Part shown: piece after piece, positions 6,273-15,154 of the stretch
How the letters are laid out: the number at the start of each line of letters is the position of its first letter
Numbering within the stretch: position 1 is the first letter of the stretch
Program-made: the position numbers and the translations under genes
From: Desulfonatronum thiosulfatophilum
GTDB taxonomy: Bacteria > Desulfobacterota > Desulfovibrionia > Desulfovibrionales > Desulfonatronaceae
Reading direction: 5' to 3'
Length of the DNA: 64,000 nt
Assembly: GCF_900104215.1 (NCBI RefSeq)
Contig: NZ_FMXO01000001.1
Location: 186,001 to 250,000, forward strand
Notes under the pieces: generated by a model
Told to the model about the DNA's origin: nothing
Seen by the model: the letters and a program-made list of their open reading frames with translations, nothing else
Databases searched by the model: none

Positions 6273-7660
6273 TGGGCAATGCCAGGATCAAGCCCGCGAA
6301 CCCGAAGGCCCTGCTGTTGGCGTATCAGGCCAAGTGGGTTGCGGATACTGCCCGCCTGAAGCTCATGGAGAAAAGCCGACAGATCGGCATTTCCTGGGGC
6401 ACGGCCTACGCCGGGACCGAACGCACGGCCCAGGCCGGGGCGCGGTTTGATCAGTGGGTATCCAGCCGGGACGATTTGCAGGCCCGGCTTTTCATTGAAG
6501 ATTGCAAGATGTGGGCGCAGGTCCTGGGGCTGGCCGCCGAGGACCTGGGCGAGAAGGTTATCGACGAAGACAAGAAGATTTCAGCCTATGTCCTCAGTTT
6601 CGCAAGCGGAAAGCGCATTCATTCGATGAGTAGCAACCCGGACGCCCAGGCGGGCAAGCGAGGTGGCCGCATATTGGACGAATTCGCTTTGCATCCGGAT
6701 CCTCGAAAACTCTGGTCCATCGCCTACCCGGGCATCACCTGGGGCGGAAACATGGAGCTGATCTCGACTCACAGGGGCAGCAACAACTTTTTCAACGGTC
6801 TGATCCGAGAGGTCCGCGAAGGCGGGAACCCCAAGAAGATCAGCCTGCACCGGGTTACGCTGCAAGACGCCCTGGACCAGGGCTTTCTGCACCGGCTGCA
6901 ACAGTCCATCTCTCCGGAAGATCCGATTCAGGAGATGGATGAGGCCGAGTACTATGATTTCGTGCGCTCCGGCTGCGCGGATGAAGAGTCGTTCCAGCAG
7001 GAATACATGTGTCATCCCGCGGATGATGACGTGGCGTTCCTGGAGTACGACCTCATTGCGGCCTGTGAATACCCGGCGGACGCCAAATGGCAACAGCCCC
7101 AGGGCGGCAGGCTTTATGCCGGGATCGACATTGGGCGCAAGAAAGACCTGACGGTGCTCTGGGTGGTCGAGCTGCTGGGAGACGTGCTCTACACCAGGCA
7201 CGTGGAGTGTCTGAGAAACATGCCCAAAGGCGAACAGGAAAAGGCCCTCTGGCCGTGGATCGAGCGTTGCGACCGGACCGCCATTGACGCCACGGGCCTG
7301 GGGATCGGCTGGGCCGATGACGCCCAGGCCAAGTTCGGCGAATACCGGGTCGAGGCCGTGACGTTCACCTCGCGTTCCAAGGAGGCCCTGGCCTATCCGC
7401 TGCGGGGCAAGATGGAAGATCGGCAACTGCGAATCCCCTACGACAGGGAAATACGCGCCGACCTGCGTAGCGTGACCAAGCAGACCACCGCGGCCGGGAA
7501 CATCCGATTCACGGCGGAGCGCACCCCGGACGGGCACGCGGACCGGTTCTGGGCGTTGGCTCTGGCCGTGAGCGCAGCCAGTTGCGAGGTTTACGAATGG
7601 GACCCCGTTTCCACGGGCGAACGCATGTCCAGGCAAATTACCAGGGGTTACGGATTATGA
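6272..7660 (+). CDS. Large terminase subunit, Mu gp28-like
   Basis: 462 residues. The ATPase part has a degenerate Walker A, EKSRQIGIS (about residues 33-41), as in phage terminases, and a DEFALH Walker B-like site near residue 136. The nuclease part has an RNase H-like first strand AGIDIGRKKDLT around residue 286, an AIDATGLG segment, and late acidic residues (DGHADRFWALALA). This is the motor that packages phage DNA with flanking host DNA by headful cleavage. The stop overlaps the portal start as ATGA. Confidence 0.93.
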   Translation: MGNARIKPANPKALLLAYQAKWVADTARLKLMEKSRQIGISWGTAYAGTERTAQAGARFDQWVSSRDDLQARLFIEDCKMWAQVLGLAAEDLGEKVIDEDKKISAYVLSFASGKRIHSMSSNPDAQAGKRGGRILDEFALHPDPRKLWSIAYPGITWGGNMELISTHRGSNNFFNGLIREVREGGNPKKISLHRVTLQDALDQGFLHRLQQSISPEDPIQEMDEAEYYDFVRSGCADEESFQQEYMCHPADDDVAFLEYDLIAACEYPADAKWQQPQGGRLYAGIDIGRKKDLTVLWVVELLGDVLYTRHVECLRNMPKGEQEKALWPWIERCDRTAIDATGLGIGWADDAQAKFGEYRVEAVTFTSRSKEALAYPLRGKMEDRQLRIPYDREIRADLRSVTKQTTAAGNIRFTAERTPDGHADRFWALALAVSAASCEVYEWDPVSTGERMSRQITRGYGL

Positions 7661-9150
7661 TTTGGGACTGGATCAAAGATTTTGCGAGTCCGGGCGCGGC
7701 TCGACGCGAGGAGTTGTTGGCCGAGGTCGCCACCAGGGAGTCAACGGGATCGATGGACCTAGCCGGATGGCTGGGAGCGTTTCCGGACCCTGATCCGGTG
7801 TTGCGCAAGCGCGGCGACGACACAGGAGTGTTGGCGGACCTGCTGGGCGATGAGCAAGTGACGATGGCCGTGCAGCAGCGCAAGCTCGGAACGCTTCTGA
7901 AGAACGATTACGTGATCCGGGCCGGGAGCGCCGGTGCAGGCGCCGAGCCAACGGACGGGGCCGAGCGACTGCGGAAAATGTTTTTGGAGGACCTGGAGCG
8001 GATCGATCTCTACAACCTGACGTCGGAGATCCTGGACGCCCCGTATTTCGGCTACACGGTGGCCGAGCTGTACTGGGAGTCCCGAGGCGGCGTCCTGCGG
8101 CTCAAGGACGTAGTTTGCAAGCCCCGGGATTGGTTCGGCTTCGCGGGCCGCAGTAAGGTCGTTTTTCGGTCAATGGAAGGTGATCGGGAGATCCCGGAAT
8201 TCAAGTTTCTCCTGGCTCGCCACTTCCCGACCTACGAAAACCCCTACGGTCTGCGGCTGCTCTCCAGGTGTTTATGGCCCGTGGCGTTCAAGCGCGGGGG
8301 CGTGCAATTCTGGATGGACTTCTGCGAGCGCTACGGCATGCCCTGGACCCTGGCCACGGCTCCGGCGGGCATGGAGCGGACCCAGCGCCGGGAGATGGCC
8401 CAGGATTTGGCCTCAATGGTCCGTGATGCCGTGGCCGTATTGCCCAGCGGCGCTGATGTGAAGCTGGAGCAGGCCCAGGGCAAGGGTGAAGTTCACCAGG
8501 CGATGGTCCGGCACTGGGATAACGCGATCAGCAAGGTTCTGATCGGCCAGACCCTGACCAGCGATCTCTCCGGCGTCGGCGCGCGGGCGGCTTCCGAAAC
8601 TCACTATTCAGTCTTGCAGGACTACCGGGCCGCTGATCAGCGCATGGTGTCGACGTTTTTCACGGACCTGGGATGGATCTACGGCGAGATCAACGCCCCC
8701 GGCGAATATACCCCGGTGTGGGAGTACGTAGACCCCGACGACCTGGACGCCGAAGCGGACCGGGCCGGTAGGCTGCATACGGCCGGGGTCCGATTCCGAA
8801 AGACGTATTTCGAGCGGCGCTTCGGGCTGTCCGAGGATGAATTCGAGATGCAGGAAGCCGGGGCAGTCAGCGGGCTGGACTTCGCCGCGAATTTCTCAAG
8901 TGGTGTGCAAAAACGTTCACGCCAGGATGAAGTTGACCGCCTGGCCGAAGCCGGAGCGCGAAAGGTCCAGCCCGGGCTGGATGGATTGGCCCAGCAACTC
9001 TTGGCCATTGTCGAGCAGGCCGAGAGCCCGGAGGAGCTGGAACTTTTGTTGATGAAAGAATTTTCGGACTTCTCCGACGATGAAATGACCGAGGCTCTGC
9101 GACAGGCCCTTGTAGCCGCGGACCTGTACGGCAGATGGGCGGCCAGGTGA
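7657..9150 (+). CDS. Portal protein, Mu gp29-like (DUF935)
   Basis: 497 residues from ATG 7657, which overlaps the terminase stop. A longer in-frame reading inside the terminase is rejected. Typical DUF935 segments are present: VTMAVQQRKLG, GYTVAELYWE, FCERYGMPWTLA, and a helical C-terminus. The portal forms the dodecameric ring at one head vertex, through which DNA enters and the tail attaches. It is followed by the gpF-like protein, as in Mu. Confidence 0.92.
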   Translation: MIWDWIKDFASPGAARREELLAEVATRESTGSMDLAGWLGAFPDPDPVLRKRGDDTGVLADLLGDEQVTMAVQQRKLGTLLKNDYVIRAGSAGAGAEPTDGAERLRKMFLEDLERIDLYNLTSEILDAPYFGYTVAELYWESRGGVLRLKDVVCKPRDWFGFAGRSKVVFRSMEGDREIPEFKFLLARHFPTYENPYGLRLLSRCLWPVAFKRGGVQFWMDFCERYGMPWTLATAPAGMERTQRREMAQDLASMVRDAVAVLPSGADVKLEQAQGKGEVHQAMVRHWDNAISKVLIGQTLTSDLSGVGARAASETHYSVLQDYRAADQRMVSTFFTDLGWIYGEINAPGEYTPVWEYVDPDDLDAEADRAGRLHTAGVRFRKTYFERRFGLSEDEFEMQEAGAVSGLDFAANFSSGVQKRSRQDEVDRLAEAGARKVQPGLDGLAQQLLAIVEQAESPEELELLLMKEFSDFSDDEMTEALRQALVAADLYGRWAAR

Positions 9151-9857
9151 GCACGGTAAGGCCTTTCTCCCTGCCCATGCGGCAGGCTCTTAAGTACTGG
9201 GCCGCAAAAATCGTCCTGGACGCGGACGACTTCTACCGTTTGGCCGAGGATCTGCGAGGCCGGGCGTTCACTGTTGGCGCACTGGCCAGGGCAAACATGG
9301 TGAACGATGTCTATTCGAGCCTGGGGCGCGCGCTGGAGCAAGGCTCCAGCTTTGGCGAGTGGAAAAAGTCGATCGCGGACGTAATCCAGGCCAGTGGATG
9401 GGACAGGCGGCGAGCCGAGTTGATTTTTCGAACAAATGTTCAGTCCGCTTTTCAAGCTGGACGCTGGAAGCAAATGCAAGCCGTGAAGCGAGCCCGCCCC
9501 TACTGGCGCTATGTGTCCGTGCAGGACGCGAGGACCAGACCGAGCCATGCCGCTCTGCACGGCAAAGTGTTTCATGCGGATGATACGTTTTGGGATACGT
9601 TCTATCCCCCGAACGGCTACCAGTGCCGATGTACAGTCCAGACCCTTTCTGAGCGCCAGGTGGAGCAATACGGCTACGAGGTCGACGCGGGAATCCCTGG
9701 CCCTACGTTGGTTACAGACCCGCGTACGGGCATGGAAACGGTGATCAGTCCTTTTCCGGACCGGGGATGGGAGACAAACCAGGCGAAAGAAGCATGGACG
9801 GCGGACCTGAGCAAGTATCCGGATTGGATGCGGGAGAGACTGGAGCAGGTGGTTTAA
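9135..9857 (+). CDS. Minor head protein, Mu gpF-like
   Basis: 240 residues from ATG 9135. The in-frame GTG at 9147, which overlaps the portal stop, is an alternative. The C-terminal half has the gpF signature: FRTNVQSAFQAGRW, then DARTRPSHAALHGKVF and YPPNGYQCRC, with His and Cys residues that look like a metal site. The N-terminal half is helical. gpF-type proteins are minor capsid proteins near the portal and are related to SPP1 gp7. This one is on the short side because the N-terminal domain is reduced. Confidence 0.9.
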   Translation: MGGQVSTVRPFSLPMRQALKYWAAKIVLDADDFYRLAEDLRGRAFTVGALARANMVNDVYSSLGRALEQGSSFGEWKKSIADVIQASGWDRRRAELIFRTNVQSAFQAGRWKQMQAVKRARPYWRYVSVQDARTRPSHAALHGKVFHADDTFWDTFYPPNGYQCRCTVQTLSERQVEQYGYEVDAGIPGPTLVTDPRTGMETVISPFPDRGWETNQAKEAWTADLSKYPDWMRERLEQVV

Positions 9858-10304
9858 ATGGCCGGAGCCGGGATAGATATCAAGCTCGACGGGCTGGAAG
9901 ACGTCCAGGAGATGCTTCAGGGGATCGCCCGGCGCAATGCCGACCTGACCCCAGCGATGGAAGGCATTGGCGAGGTGCTAGTCTCGCAGATCCAGCGTTC
10001 GTTTGAAGCTGGGACTGCACCTGGTGGGGGCGCGTGGCCGCCGTCCATTCGAGCGCGACGCGAAGGCGGACAGACCCTTGTGCTGAGCTCAATACTGAAG
10101 AATTCGATCAATTATCAGGCTGGGCCGAGCCAAGTGAGCGCGGGCACAAACAAGGTCTATGCGGCGATTCACAATTACGGCGGCCAAGCCGGTCGGGGCC
10201 GAAAGACGAAAATCCCGGCCCGTACATTCATTCCGGGCCAAGAGTCAGTGGATTGGCCGGAGATCCGTAACGTGCTGGAAAGTTACCTGATGGAGGGGCA
10301 ATGA
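9858..10304 (+). CDS. Virion morphogenesis protein, Mu gpG-like
   Basis: 148 residues, starting at ATG 9858 right after the gpF stop. The pattern is that of the phage virion morphogenesis family (Mu gpG, P2 gpS): an N-terminal helix (ARRNADLTPAMEGIGEVLV), FEAGTAPGGGAWPPS, a L-S-ILKNSI segment and AAIHNYGG near the C-terminus with IPARTFI. These proteins take part in head-tail joining or tail completion. The stop overlaps the next start (ATGA). Confidence 0.88.
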   Translation: MAGAGIDIKLDGLEDVQEMLQGIARRNADLTPAMEGIGEVLVSQIQRSFEAGTAPGGGAWPPSIRARREGGQTLVLSSILKNSINYQAGPSQVSAGTNKVYAAIHNYGGQAGRGRKTKIPARTFIPGQESVDWPEIRNVLESYLMEGQ

Positions 10305-11206
10305 GCTGGATCAATATCGCTCGGGTTGGGAAGTTCCGGGCCATGAACGGAGAGGACGTGGATCTGACGCCGGAGCGTCTGGACAAGATCGCCAGCAGCT
10401 ACGATCCGGCCAAGCGTCAGGCCCCGCTGGTTTTCGGGCATCCGGAGACCAACGGCCCGGCGTTCGGCTGGGCTGACCAGGTGCGCCGGGTCGGGGACGT
10501 GTTGCAGGCGAAGCTGGGGAACGTGTCGGATCAGGTGCGCCGGGTCGTTGAACAGGGGCTGTACCGGTACGTCTCCATGAGCCTGTTCCCGGATGGAGGC
10601 CTGCGCCACATCGGGCTGCTGGGTGCGACGCCGCCGGCCATCGACGGATTAGGTGAAGTGAGTTTCGCGGATGAAGCGGGAATGACCATCAATTTTTCTA
10701 AACCTACGGAGGAAGACGACGTGGAACTGAAAGAAGCATTGGCAAAGATCGCCGCTCTGGAAGCGGAGATTCAGAGGCTGAAGGGCAATAGTGAATTCGC
10801 CGCTCAGTTGGAAGAGGCAAAAACGGCTCTTAAAGCCGCCCAAACCGCCCTTGCCGATGAGAGGTCCGCAAAAGAGGCCTTGGGCGCGGAATTCGCCTTG
10901 TTTCAGGGCAAGGTGGAGGGCGCGAATCGGGAATCGAGGTTCGGAAAGCTCGTGGCCGAGGGGAAGGCACTTCCCGGCGACAAGAAGAACGTCCTGGCGT
11001 TTGCGGCCTCTCTGGCCAAGGACACCGAGACCACATTGGATTTCGCCGCCGGCGACAAGACCGAGAAGGTCGGAGCGGAAGAGGCGTTTTGGCGAGACCT
11101 GGAAGCGAGGCCGGGCCGGGATCTGAGCGGCGATTTCGCCAGCCCGGAGCAGGCGCGTAAAGACAACGGCTCTGAAACTCCGGCTGACCTGACCAGCCGG
11201 GTGTAG
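10301..11206 (+). CDS. Head maturation protease with scaffold domain, Mu gpI-like
   Basis: 301 residues. The N-terminal part (about 1-135) is a gpI-like protease domain: ARVGKFRAMNG, YDPAKRQAPLVFGHPET, YVSMSLFPDGGLRHIGLLG, TPPAIDGL. After residue 140 the protein changes to a coiled coil (KEALAKIAALEAEIQRLKG), as expected of a scaffold. Mu makes a separate scaffold Z from the 3' half of gene I. An internal GTG with a good ribosome site at 10721 suggests the same here. The protease would remove the scaffold during capsid maturation. Confidence 0.88.
   Translation: MSWINIARVGKFRAMNGEDVDLTPERLDKIASSYDPAKRQAPLVFGHPETNGPAFGWADQVRRVGDVLQAKLGNVSDQVRRVVEQGLYRYVSMSLFPDGGLRHIGLLGATPPAIDGLGEVSFADEAGMTINFSKPTEEDDVELKEALAKIAALEAEIQRLKGNSEFAAQLEEAKTALKAAQTALADERSAKEALGAEFALFQGKVEGANRESRFGKLVAEGKALPGDKKNVLAFAASLAKDTETTLDFAAGDKTEKVGAEEAFWRDLEARPGRDLSGDFASPEQARKDNGSETPADLTSRV
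10708..11206 (+). promoter_or_regulatory. Internal ribosome site and GTG start for a separate scaffold (gpZ-like)
   Basis: GGAGG at 10708-10712 lies 8 bases before an in-frame GTG at 10721, exactly where the protease domain gives way to the coiled-coil scaffold part. Starting there gives a 161-residue scaffold protein. Mu produces its scaffold (Z) from the 3' part of gene I in the same way. The site is seen; its use is inferred. Confidence 0.55.
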
Positions 11207-11273
11207 GCGATTGGCAATAGGCGATAGGCTTGACCCATAGCCCATTGCCCATAGCCCCTAGCCTCCAACCCAC
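11207..11273. repeat. Imperfect inverted and heptad repeat, long hairpin
   Basis: The gap between protease and decoration genes is filled by degenerate 7-base units of the type GGCAATA/GGCGATA, then their rough complements CCCATAG/CCCATTG. The arms 11213-11228 and 11234-11249 pair at 13 of 16 positions around a 5-base loop. It looks like a short repeated intergenic sequence that has slipped and expanded, and may fold in the mRNA. Related low-complexity tracts lie at 22793-22835 and 49229-49272. Confidence 0.6.
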
Positions 11274-11303
11274 AGCCACCAAACAAAAGAGAGGAGAAAG
11301 AAC

Positions 11304-11912
11304 ATGGCAATCAAGGGAAAGATCGGAGATTTCTCGTACAACGATGAACGCGCCCGGGGCGGGAATCATCCTGCGGTGATCATGTCCGGGCTGTTTGCCC
11401 TGGCCCTCGTCCTGCTGCCCGTCGGGCTGCTCCTGGCCCGCGGCTTGGACGGCAAGCTGACCTCCTGGCTTAAGGCCATGACCGGGGTGCTCGGGGAGGG
11501 GGATGGAACGGAGAAGACGTTCGTCTTCGACCTGAAAGGCCCCATCGTGCCGGGCACGCTGGTCATTGACGACGGAGTGGAGGCATTCACCGACGATGGT
11601 TTCGGGACGTTGACCGGCGACGGCGCAACCACTCCGGGGACCGGGAAAATTGACTACCGGACCGGAAAAGGCACGGTCACGTTCAAAACCGCACCGTTGG
11701 CGGAAGCCGACATAGAGGCGACCTGGGAGCCTGTCCCAGTTGGCGTGCTGGATGAGGACCTGGACACGGATCGCAGTACCAGCGGCCTGTATATTCGCCA
11801 CGGATCGGTCCGCAAGGATGTGCTCAAGGTGCCCGCTGACGCCGGCGGATACGAAGCCCCGGCCGCGGCCATGCTCAAAACCCTGGAAGATGCCGGGATC
11901 TACCCGGAATAA
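11304..11912 (+). CDS. Probable head decoration protein
   Basis: 202 residues, ATG 11304, with ribosome site GAGAGGAGAAAG. It lies between protease and major capsid, where Mu-like phages encode a decoration protein. The N-terminal PAVIMSGLFALA and the repeated value-plus-default phrasing (LARGLDGKL, VGVLDEDLDT) are typical of lambda gpD-like decoration proteins. The middle part (FVFDLKGPIVPGTLVIDDG, YRTGKGTVTFKTAPL) is a beta-rich insertion found in such capsid and carrier proteins. It likely stabilises the expanded capsid. The hydrophobic N-terminal run is not read as a membrane segment. Confidence 0.75.
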   Translation: MAIKGKIGDFSYNDERARGGNHPAVIMSGLFALALVLLPVGLLLARGLDGKLTSWLKAMTGVLGEGDGTEKTFVFDLKGPIVPGTLVIDDGVEAFTDDGFGTLTGDGATTPGTGKIDYRTGKGTVTFKTAPLAEADIEATWEPVPVGVLDEDLDTDRSTSGLYIRHGSVRKDVLKVPADAGGYEAPAAAMLKTLEDAGIYPE

Positions 11913-11960
11913 GACAACCCCGGAAAATACCGGATCTATCCGAAATAAGGAGCAACAAAC

Positions 11961-12944
11961 ATGCTGAATATTGCAGGACTCTTTACGCGTGAAACGATCA
12001 TCCGCCACCTGGCGGCCCTGCCGCCGTTGAAGACCGTGGTCATGGACACGATTTTCACGGACCGGCCCCAGATTCACACCGCGATGGTTTCCACGTCGGA
12101 TATACTGGCGACCGTCCATGCGCTGCCGTTTGTGCGCCGCGGCGCTCCGTCGGTCCCGGCTACAAAAGAGCAGGGAAGCTGGGCTTGGTACGAGCCGCTG
12201 GCCGCACGTCCAAACGTCATGGTCACCGGCGCGGACCTGAACAACCTCAAGCTGATGGGCCAGGGTGGGAAGGAAGATTGGGCGCGTGGCCGGACCGACC
12301 ACCTGCGCCGTGGCATCCGGAAGACGGCGGAGGCCGTGTGTATGCAGGCCCTCTCCGGGCGCGTTCAGTGGCCCGTGCAACTGGAAGGCGGCGGATGGGA
12401 CATCTTCGATGTCGATTTCGGCGCTATCCTCTCCTTGAATGTCGCCGCGGCGGCCAAGTGGGATCACGCAGACTGCAAGCTGGCCGACATCTTTGAGACG
12501 CTGACGGACATGCAGGAAGCCATTGAGGAGCATGGATACGGTTCCACGGCGGAGATTTGGGCGGGCAAGACGGCGTACAACAAGCTGTTCATCAAGGCCG
12601 AGGCCAGCGAGACCACGGCAAAGATCCGCGTCGAGCTGACGGATCAGGGGATCAATATCGGCGGGTTCCTCATCAAACGCCGCGCCGAAAAGTACCGCAA
12701 CCCGCAGACCGGTGTGATGACGCCCGCCGTCCCGGACAAGGAAGTCCGGATGATCGCCACGGATGCCGGGCACCGGATGCCCTACTGCGCCGTGGACGAT
12801 CTGGACGCGAACCTGATGGCCATGCCCATGTTCGTGAAGCCCATCGAGATCAAAGATCCGAGCGGGTACAAGCTGGTGGGCGAATCCAAGCCCTTCCCGA
12901 TCCCGAACGTTAAAGGGATCTGCAAGGCGCTGGTGGTAGCGTAA
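11961..12944 (+). CDS. Major capsid protein (Phage_cap_E type)
   Basis: 327 residues, ATG 11961, with AAGGAG ribosome site. The pattern is that of lambda gpE-like capsid proteins (HK97 fold): an N-terminal domain with LPPLKTVVMDTIF, a middle GADLNNLKLMGQ and LRRGIRKTAEAVCMQALSG, and a late segment AEIWAGKTAYNKLF. It would form the icosahedral shell, processed by the gpI-like protease. It is followed by a hairpin at 12958-12986. Confidence 0.88.
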   Translation: MLNIAGLFTRETIIRHLAALPPLKTVVMDTIFTDRPQIHTAMVSTSDILATVHALPFVRRGAPSVPATKEQGSWAWYEPLAARPNVMVTGADLNNLKLMGQGGKEDWARGRTDHLRRGIRKTAEAVCMQALSGRVQWPVQLEGGGWDIFDVDFGAILSLNVAAAAKWDHADCKLADIFETLTDMQEAIEEHGYGSTAEIWAGKTAYNKLFIKAEASETTAKIRVELTDQGINIGGFLIKRRAEKYRNPQTGVMTPAVPDKEVRMIATDAGHRMPYCAVDDLDANLMAMPMFVKPIEIKDPSGYKLVGESKPFPIPNVKGICKALVVA

Positions 12945-12957
12945 CTGAAGTAATCTC

Positions 12958-12986
12958 GCAGGGGCATGGCAGCGCCGTGCCCCTGC
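12958..12986 (+). terminator. Hairpin after the capsid gene
   Basis: GCAGGGGCATGGC (12958-12970) pairs with GCCGTGCCCCTGC (12974-12986) through 13 pairs including one wobble, with loop AGC. It is followed by TTAAC rather than a T-run. It may protect the 3' end of the abundant capsid mRNA or act as a partial terminator, so that downstream tail genes are less expressed. Confidence 0.6.
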
Positions 12987-13005
12987 TTAACAATGGACGA
13001 ACCTA

Positions 13006-13494
13006 ATGCCCTACTCGCAAATTTCGGACCTGACCGCCCTGCTCCCTTCCCGTGAAATCCTCCAGCTGGCCGATGACATTGGCGGGCTGAATGATGCGGA
13101 TCTGCTGGCCGCCGCCGGGGTTGGCGGGGATGGCCTAACGGGAGACCAGGCCGCGTTACGCAAGGTGTTGATGGACGCCATCAGTCAGGCGGACCGGGAG
13201 ATTGACGGCCATGTCGGGCTGGTGCGGGCCGTGCCTTTGGCTGCCCCGCCCGGGTTGGTCAGCAACATGAGCGCCCGCCTGGCGATCGCCAACCTTTTTA
13301 ACCGGCGGCCGCATATCGACCCCGGTCCGTGGCGCGATGTCCAGGCCGGGATTCGGCGCACTCTGGACAAAATAGGCGAGGGCAAGCTCAGCCTGGGTGC
13401 TGAGCCTGGCAAAACGTCCCAGCCCGAGGCCCAGGGCGTGGACGTGATCGCGCCGGCTCGTATTTTCGGGCCTGGAGAGTGGCGGAGGTATTGA
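13006..13494 (+). CDS. Head-tail connector protein, Mu gp36-like (DUF1320)
   Basis: 162 residues, ATG 13006. The start YSQISDLTALLPSREILQLA and the segment DAISQADREIDGHVGLV with LVSNMSARLAIANLFNRR are the DUF1320 pattern. The fold is helical and related to gp6-like connectors. It probably forms part of the head completion ring below the portal. Its stop overlaps the ATG of the next gene. Confidence 0.88.
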   Translation: MPYSQISDLTALLPSREILQLADDIGGLNDADLLAAAGVGGDGLTGDQAALRKVLMDAISQADREIDGHVGLVRAVPLAAPPGLVSNMSARLAIANLFNRRPHIDPGPWRDVQAGIRRTLDKIGEGKLSLGAEPGKTSQPEAQGVDVIAPARIFGPGEWRRY

Positions 13495-13922
13495 TGGGCG
13501 TCATTTCGGAAATTGAAGACCAGATCTTGAAAATTTTGAGGGCAGACGATCTGCACGCCGGCGTTAAGATCGGAAGCCTGCCCCTGGGGCGCAACTCCGA
13601 GCGGATTTTCACGTTCGGCCGGGCCGCGGTGTGGGTCTGTTACGCGGGGTCCCGGTACGGCAAGCCGCAAACCACGTCGCTGCACGTCCAGAGCCGGTCA
13701 ATGCGCTGGAGCGTGCTGGTCCTCGCCCTGAACTACCGTGGCGACGTCGAGGCCGCTGACGACGCTCTGCCGCTCCTGGAGGCGGTGATTGACTCCCTCG
13801 CAGGAGAAGAGGTTGGGGGAAACAGGCTGAGCCTGGAAACGGATGGGCTGATTGAGACCGGGAAGCCGGGCATAGTCGGCTATGAGGCAATGTTCGCCCT
13901 GGATGCGTATCTGAGGCGATAA
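13494..13922 (+). CDS. Mu gp37-like head-tail joining protein (DUF1834)
   Basis: 142 residues from ATG 13494, overlapping the previous stop by one base. An upstream in-frame ATG is rejected because it lies in the previous gene. The sequence starts ISEIEDQILKIL, has FGRAAVWVCYAGSRYGKPQ in the middle, then MRWSVLVLALNYRG and LLEAVIDSLAG. This is the gp37/DUF1834 pattern. It sits in the conserved position between DUF1320 and the tail tube gene and is likely a tail terminator or joining protein. Confidence 0.82.
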   Translation: MGVISEIEDQILKILRADDLHAGVKIGSLPLGRNSERIFTFGRAAVWVCYAGSRYGKPQTTSLHVQSRSMRWSVLVLALNYRGDVEAADDALPLLEAVIDSLAGEEVGGNRLSLETDGLIETGKPGIVGYEAMFALDAYLRR

Positions 13923-13944
13923 CATATTTACGGAGGAACGACTG

Positions 13945-15141
13945 ATGGCAAATTACAAACTGACCAGGCGGACTGTGGTCCTGGCCGCCCTGGAAAGCAG
14001 CTATGCCGATCCGGCCACGGCAATCACCGCGGCAAATGGGCTGCTGTGCAATATGGCGCCGGAAATTAGCGCCGAAGGCGAGCGAATCGAGCGAGATCCG
14101 GTCCGTGATACTCTCTCGCCTATCGGTCACGTTATCGGGGCCAAACAGGTCCCCATTAACCTGACAGTCGAGGCCAAAGGCGGCGGCGTCGTGGCCAGTG
14201 CCGTGGCAGCTCCGGAATATGAGCAATTTCTGTTGTCCTGCGGCCTGGTCAGGGAGGATCTGGCCCGGCTGACGCTGGACGGCAGCTCTGCCGGGTTCCT
14301 GGTCGGCGAAATCGTGAAAAAAGACCTGGCCGAGGTGGAAGGGCGAATTTTGCAGATCATTCCGGAGGTCTCCGGCACTGGTGATGATGCCCGGCCCGCG
14401 GAATTGATCGTGTTGCAGCTGTCCGGACAATTTGCGGATACAGACACGTTCAAGGGCTTGACCTCAGACACAAGCGGGATTCTCGACGGGAATCCGGGAA
14501 CGGCTATTGGCTACAGGCCCGAGTCCAGCCCGGCACTGCACAAGAGCACGTTGGTCTATTTTTTCCGGGACGGCATCCTGCATAAGTGCCCCGGCTGGCG
14601 GGGCACGCTCAGCCTGAATATCCAGAGCGGACAGATCCCGAGCATCAATTTCCAGGGCCGCGGGCTGTGGAGTGATCCGGCTGATGAGACAATGCCCACA
14701 CCGGCCATGCTGGATCTGGTGCCGCCTACGGCTCGAGCCCTGGGAGCACGGATCGCAGGGCACACCCCGGTATTCCAGGGCCTGTCTTTGGAGCTGCGAA
14801 ATGAAATTACTCCGAGGCGGGATTTGAATGCCCCCGAGGGGATTATTGGTTTCAACATCACCAATCGCAATCCAGGCGGTTCCATCGACCCCGAGGTCTC
14901 TGCGCTGGCCGGATTCAATCCGTGGGAGGCGTGGAAGACCGCCACGCCCGGGCTGTTGCACGCCACCATAGGCCATGAGATGGGCAACAGGATCGGGCTA
15001 TACGTCCCCAAGGCTCTGTACGACTCGGTTTCTTATGGCGATCGGGACGGCACGGTCACGTATGATCTGCCCTTCACCGCCCGGGCTGACGATCTCGGAC
15101 TGGGCGGCGGGGACGATGAATTTTGGATGATTTATTCCTAA
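13945..15141 (+). CDS. Probable tail tube (major tail) protein
   Basis: 398 residues, ATG 13945, with GGAGGAACGAC ribosome site. It follows the connector genes and precedes the tail chaperone, the place of the major tail protein in siphoviruses. The start (TRRTVVLAALESSYADPAT) and the acidic IERDPVRDTLSPIGHVIGAKQ segment are typical of long tail tube proteins of transposable siphophages. Its length, about 400 residues, suggests a tube domain plus extra domains. No sheath gene is adjacent. The assignment depends strongly on order. Confidence 0.75.
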   Translation: MANYKLTRRTVVLAALESSYADPATAITAANGLLCNMAPEISAEGERIERDPVRDTLSPIGHVIGAKQVPINLTVEAKGGGVVASAVAAPEYEQFLLSCGLVREDLARLTLDGSSAGFLVGEIVKKDLAEVEGRILQIIPEVSGTGDDARPAELIVLQLSGQFADTDTFKGLTSDTSGILDGNPGTAIGYRPESSPALHKSTLVYFFRDGILHKCPGWRGTLSLNIQSGQIPSINFQGRGLWSDPADETMPTPAMLDLVPPTARALGARIAGHTPVFQGLSLELRNEITPRRDLNAPEGIIGFNITNRNPGGSIDPEVSALAGFNPWEAWKTATPGLLHATIGHEMGNRIGLYVPKALYDSVSYGDRDGTVTYDLPFTARADDLGLGGGDDEFWMIYS

Positions 15142-15154
15142 CCGGAGGCTTCAA

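Noticed and set aside
10830-12773. 647-codon minus-strand open frame opposite the scaffold, decoration and capsid genes
   Set aside because: It is the antisense shadow of three well-supported structural genes in GC-rich DNA and has no domain.
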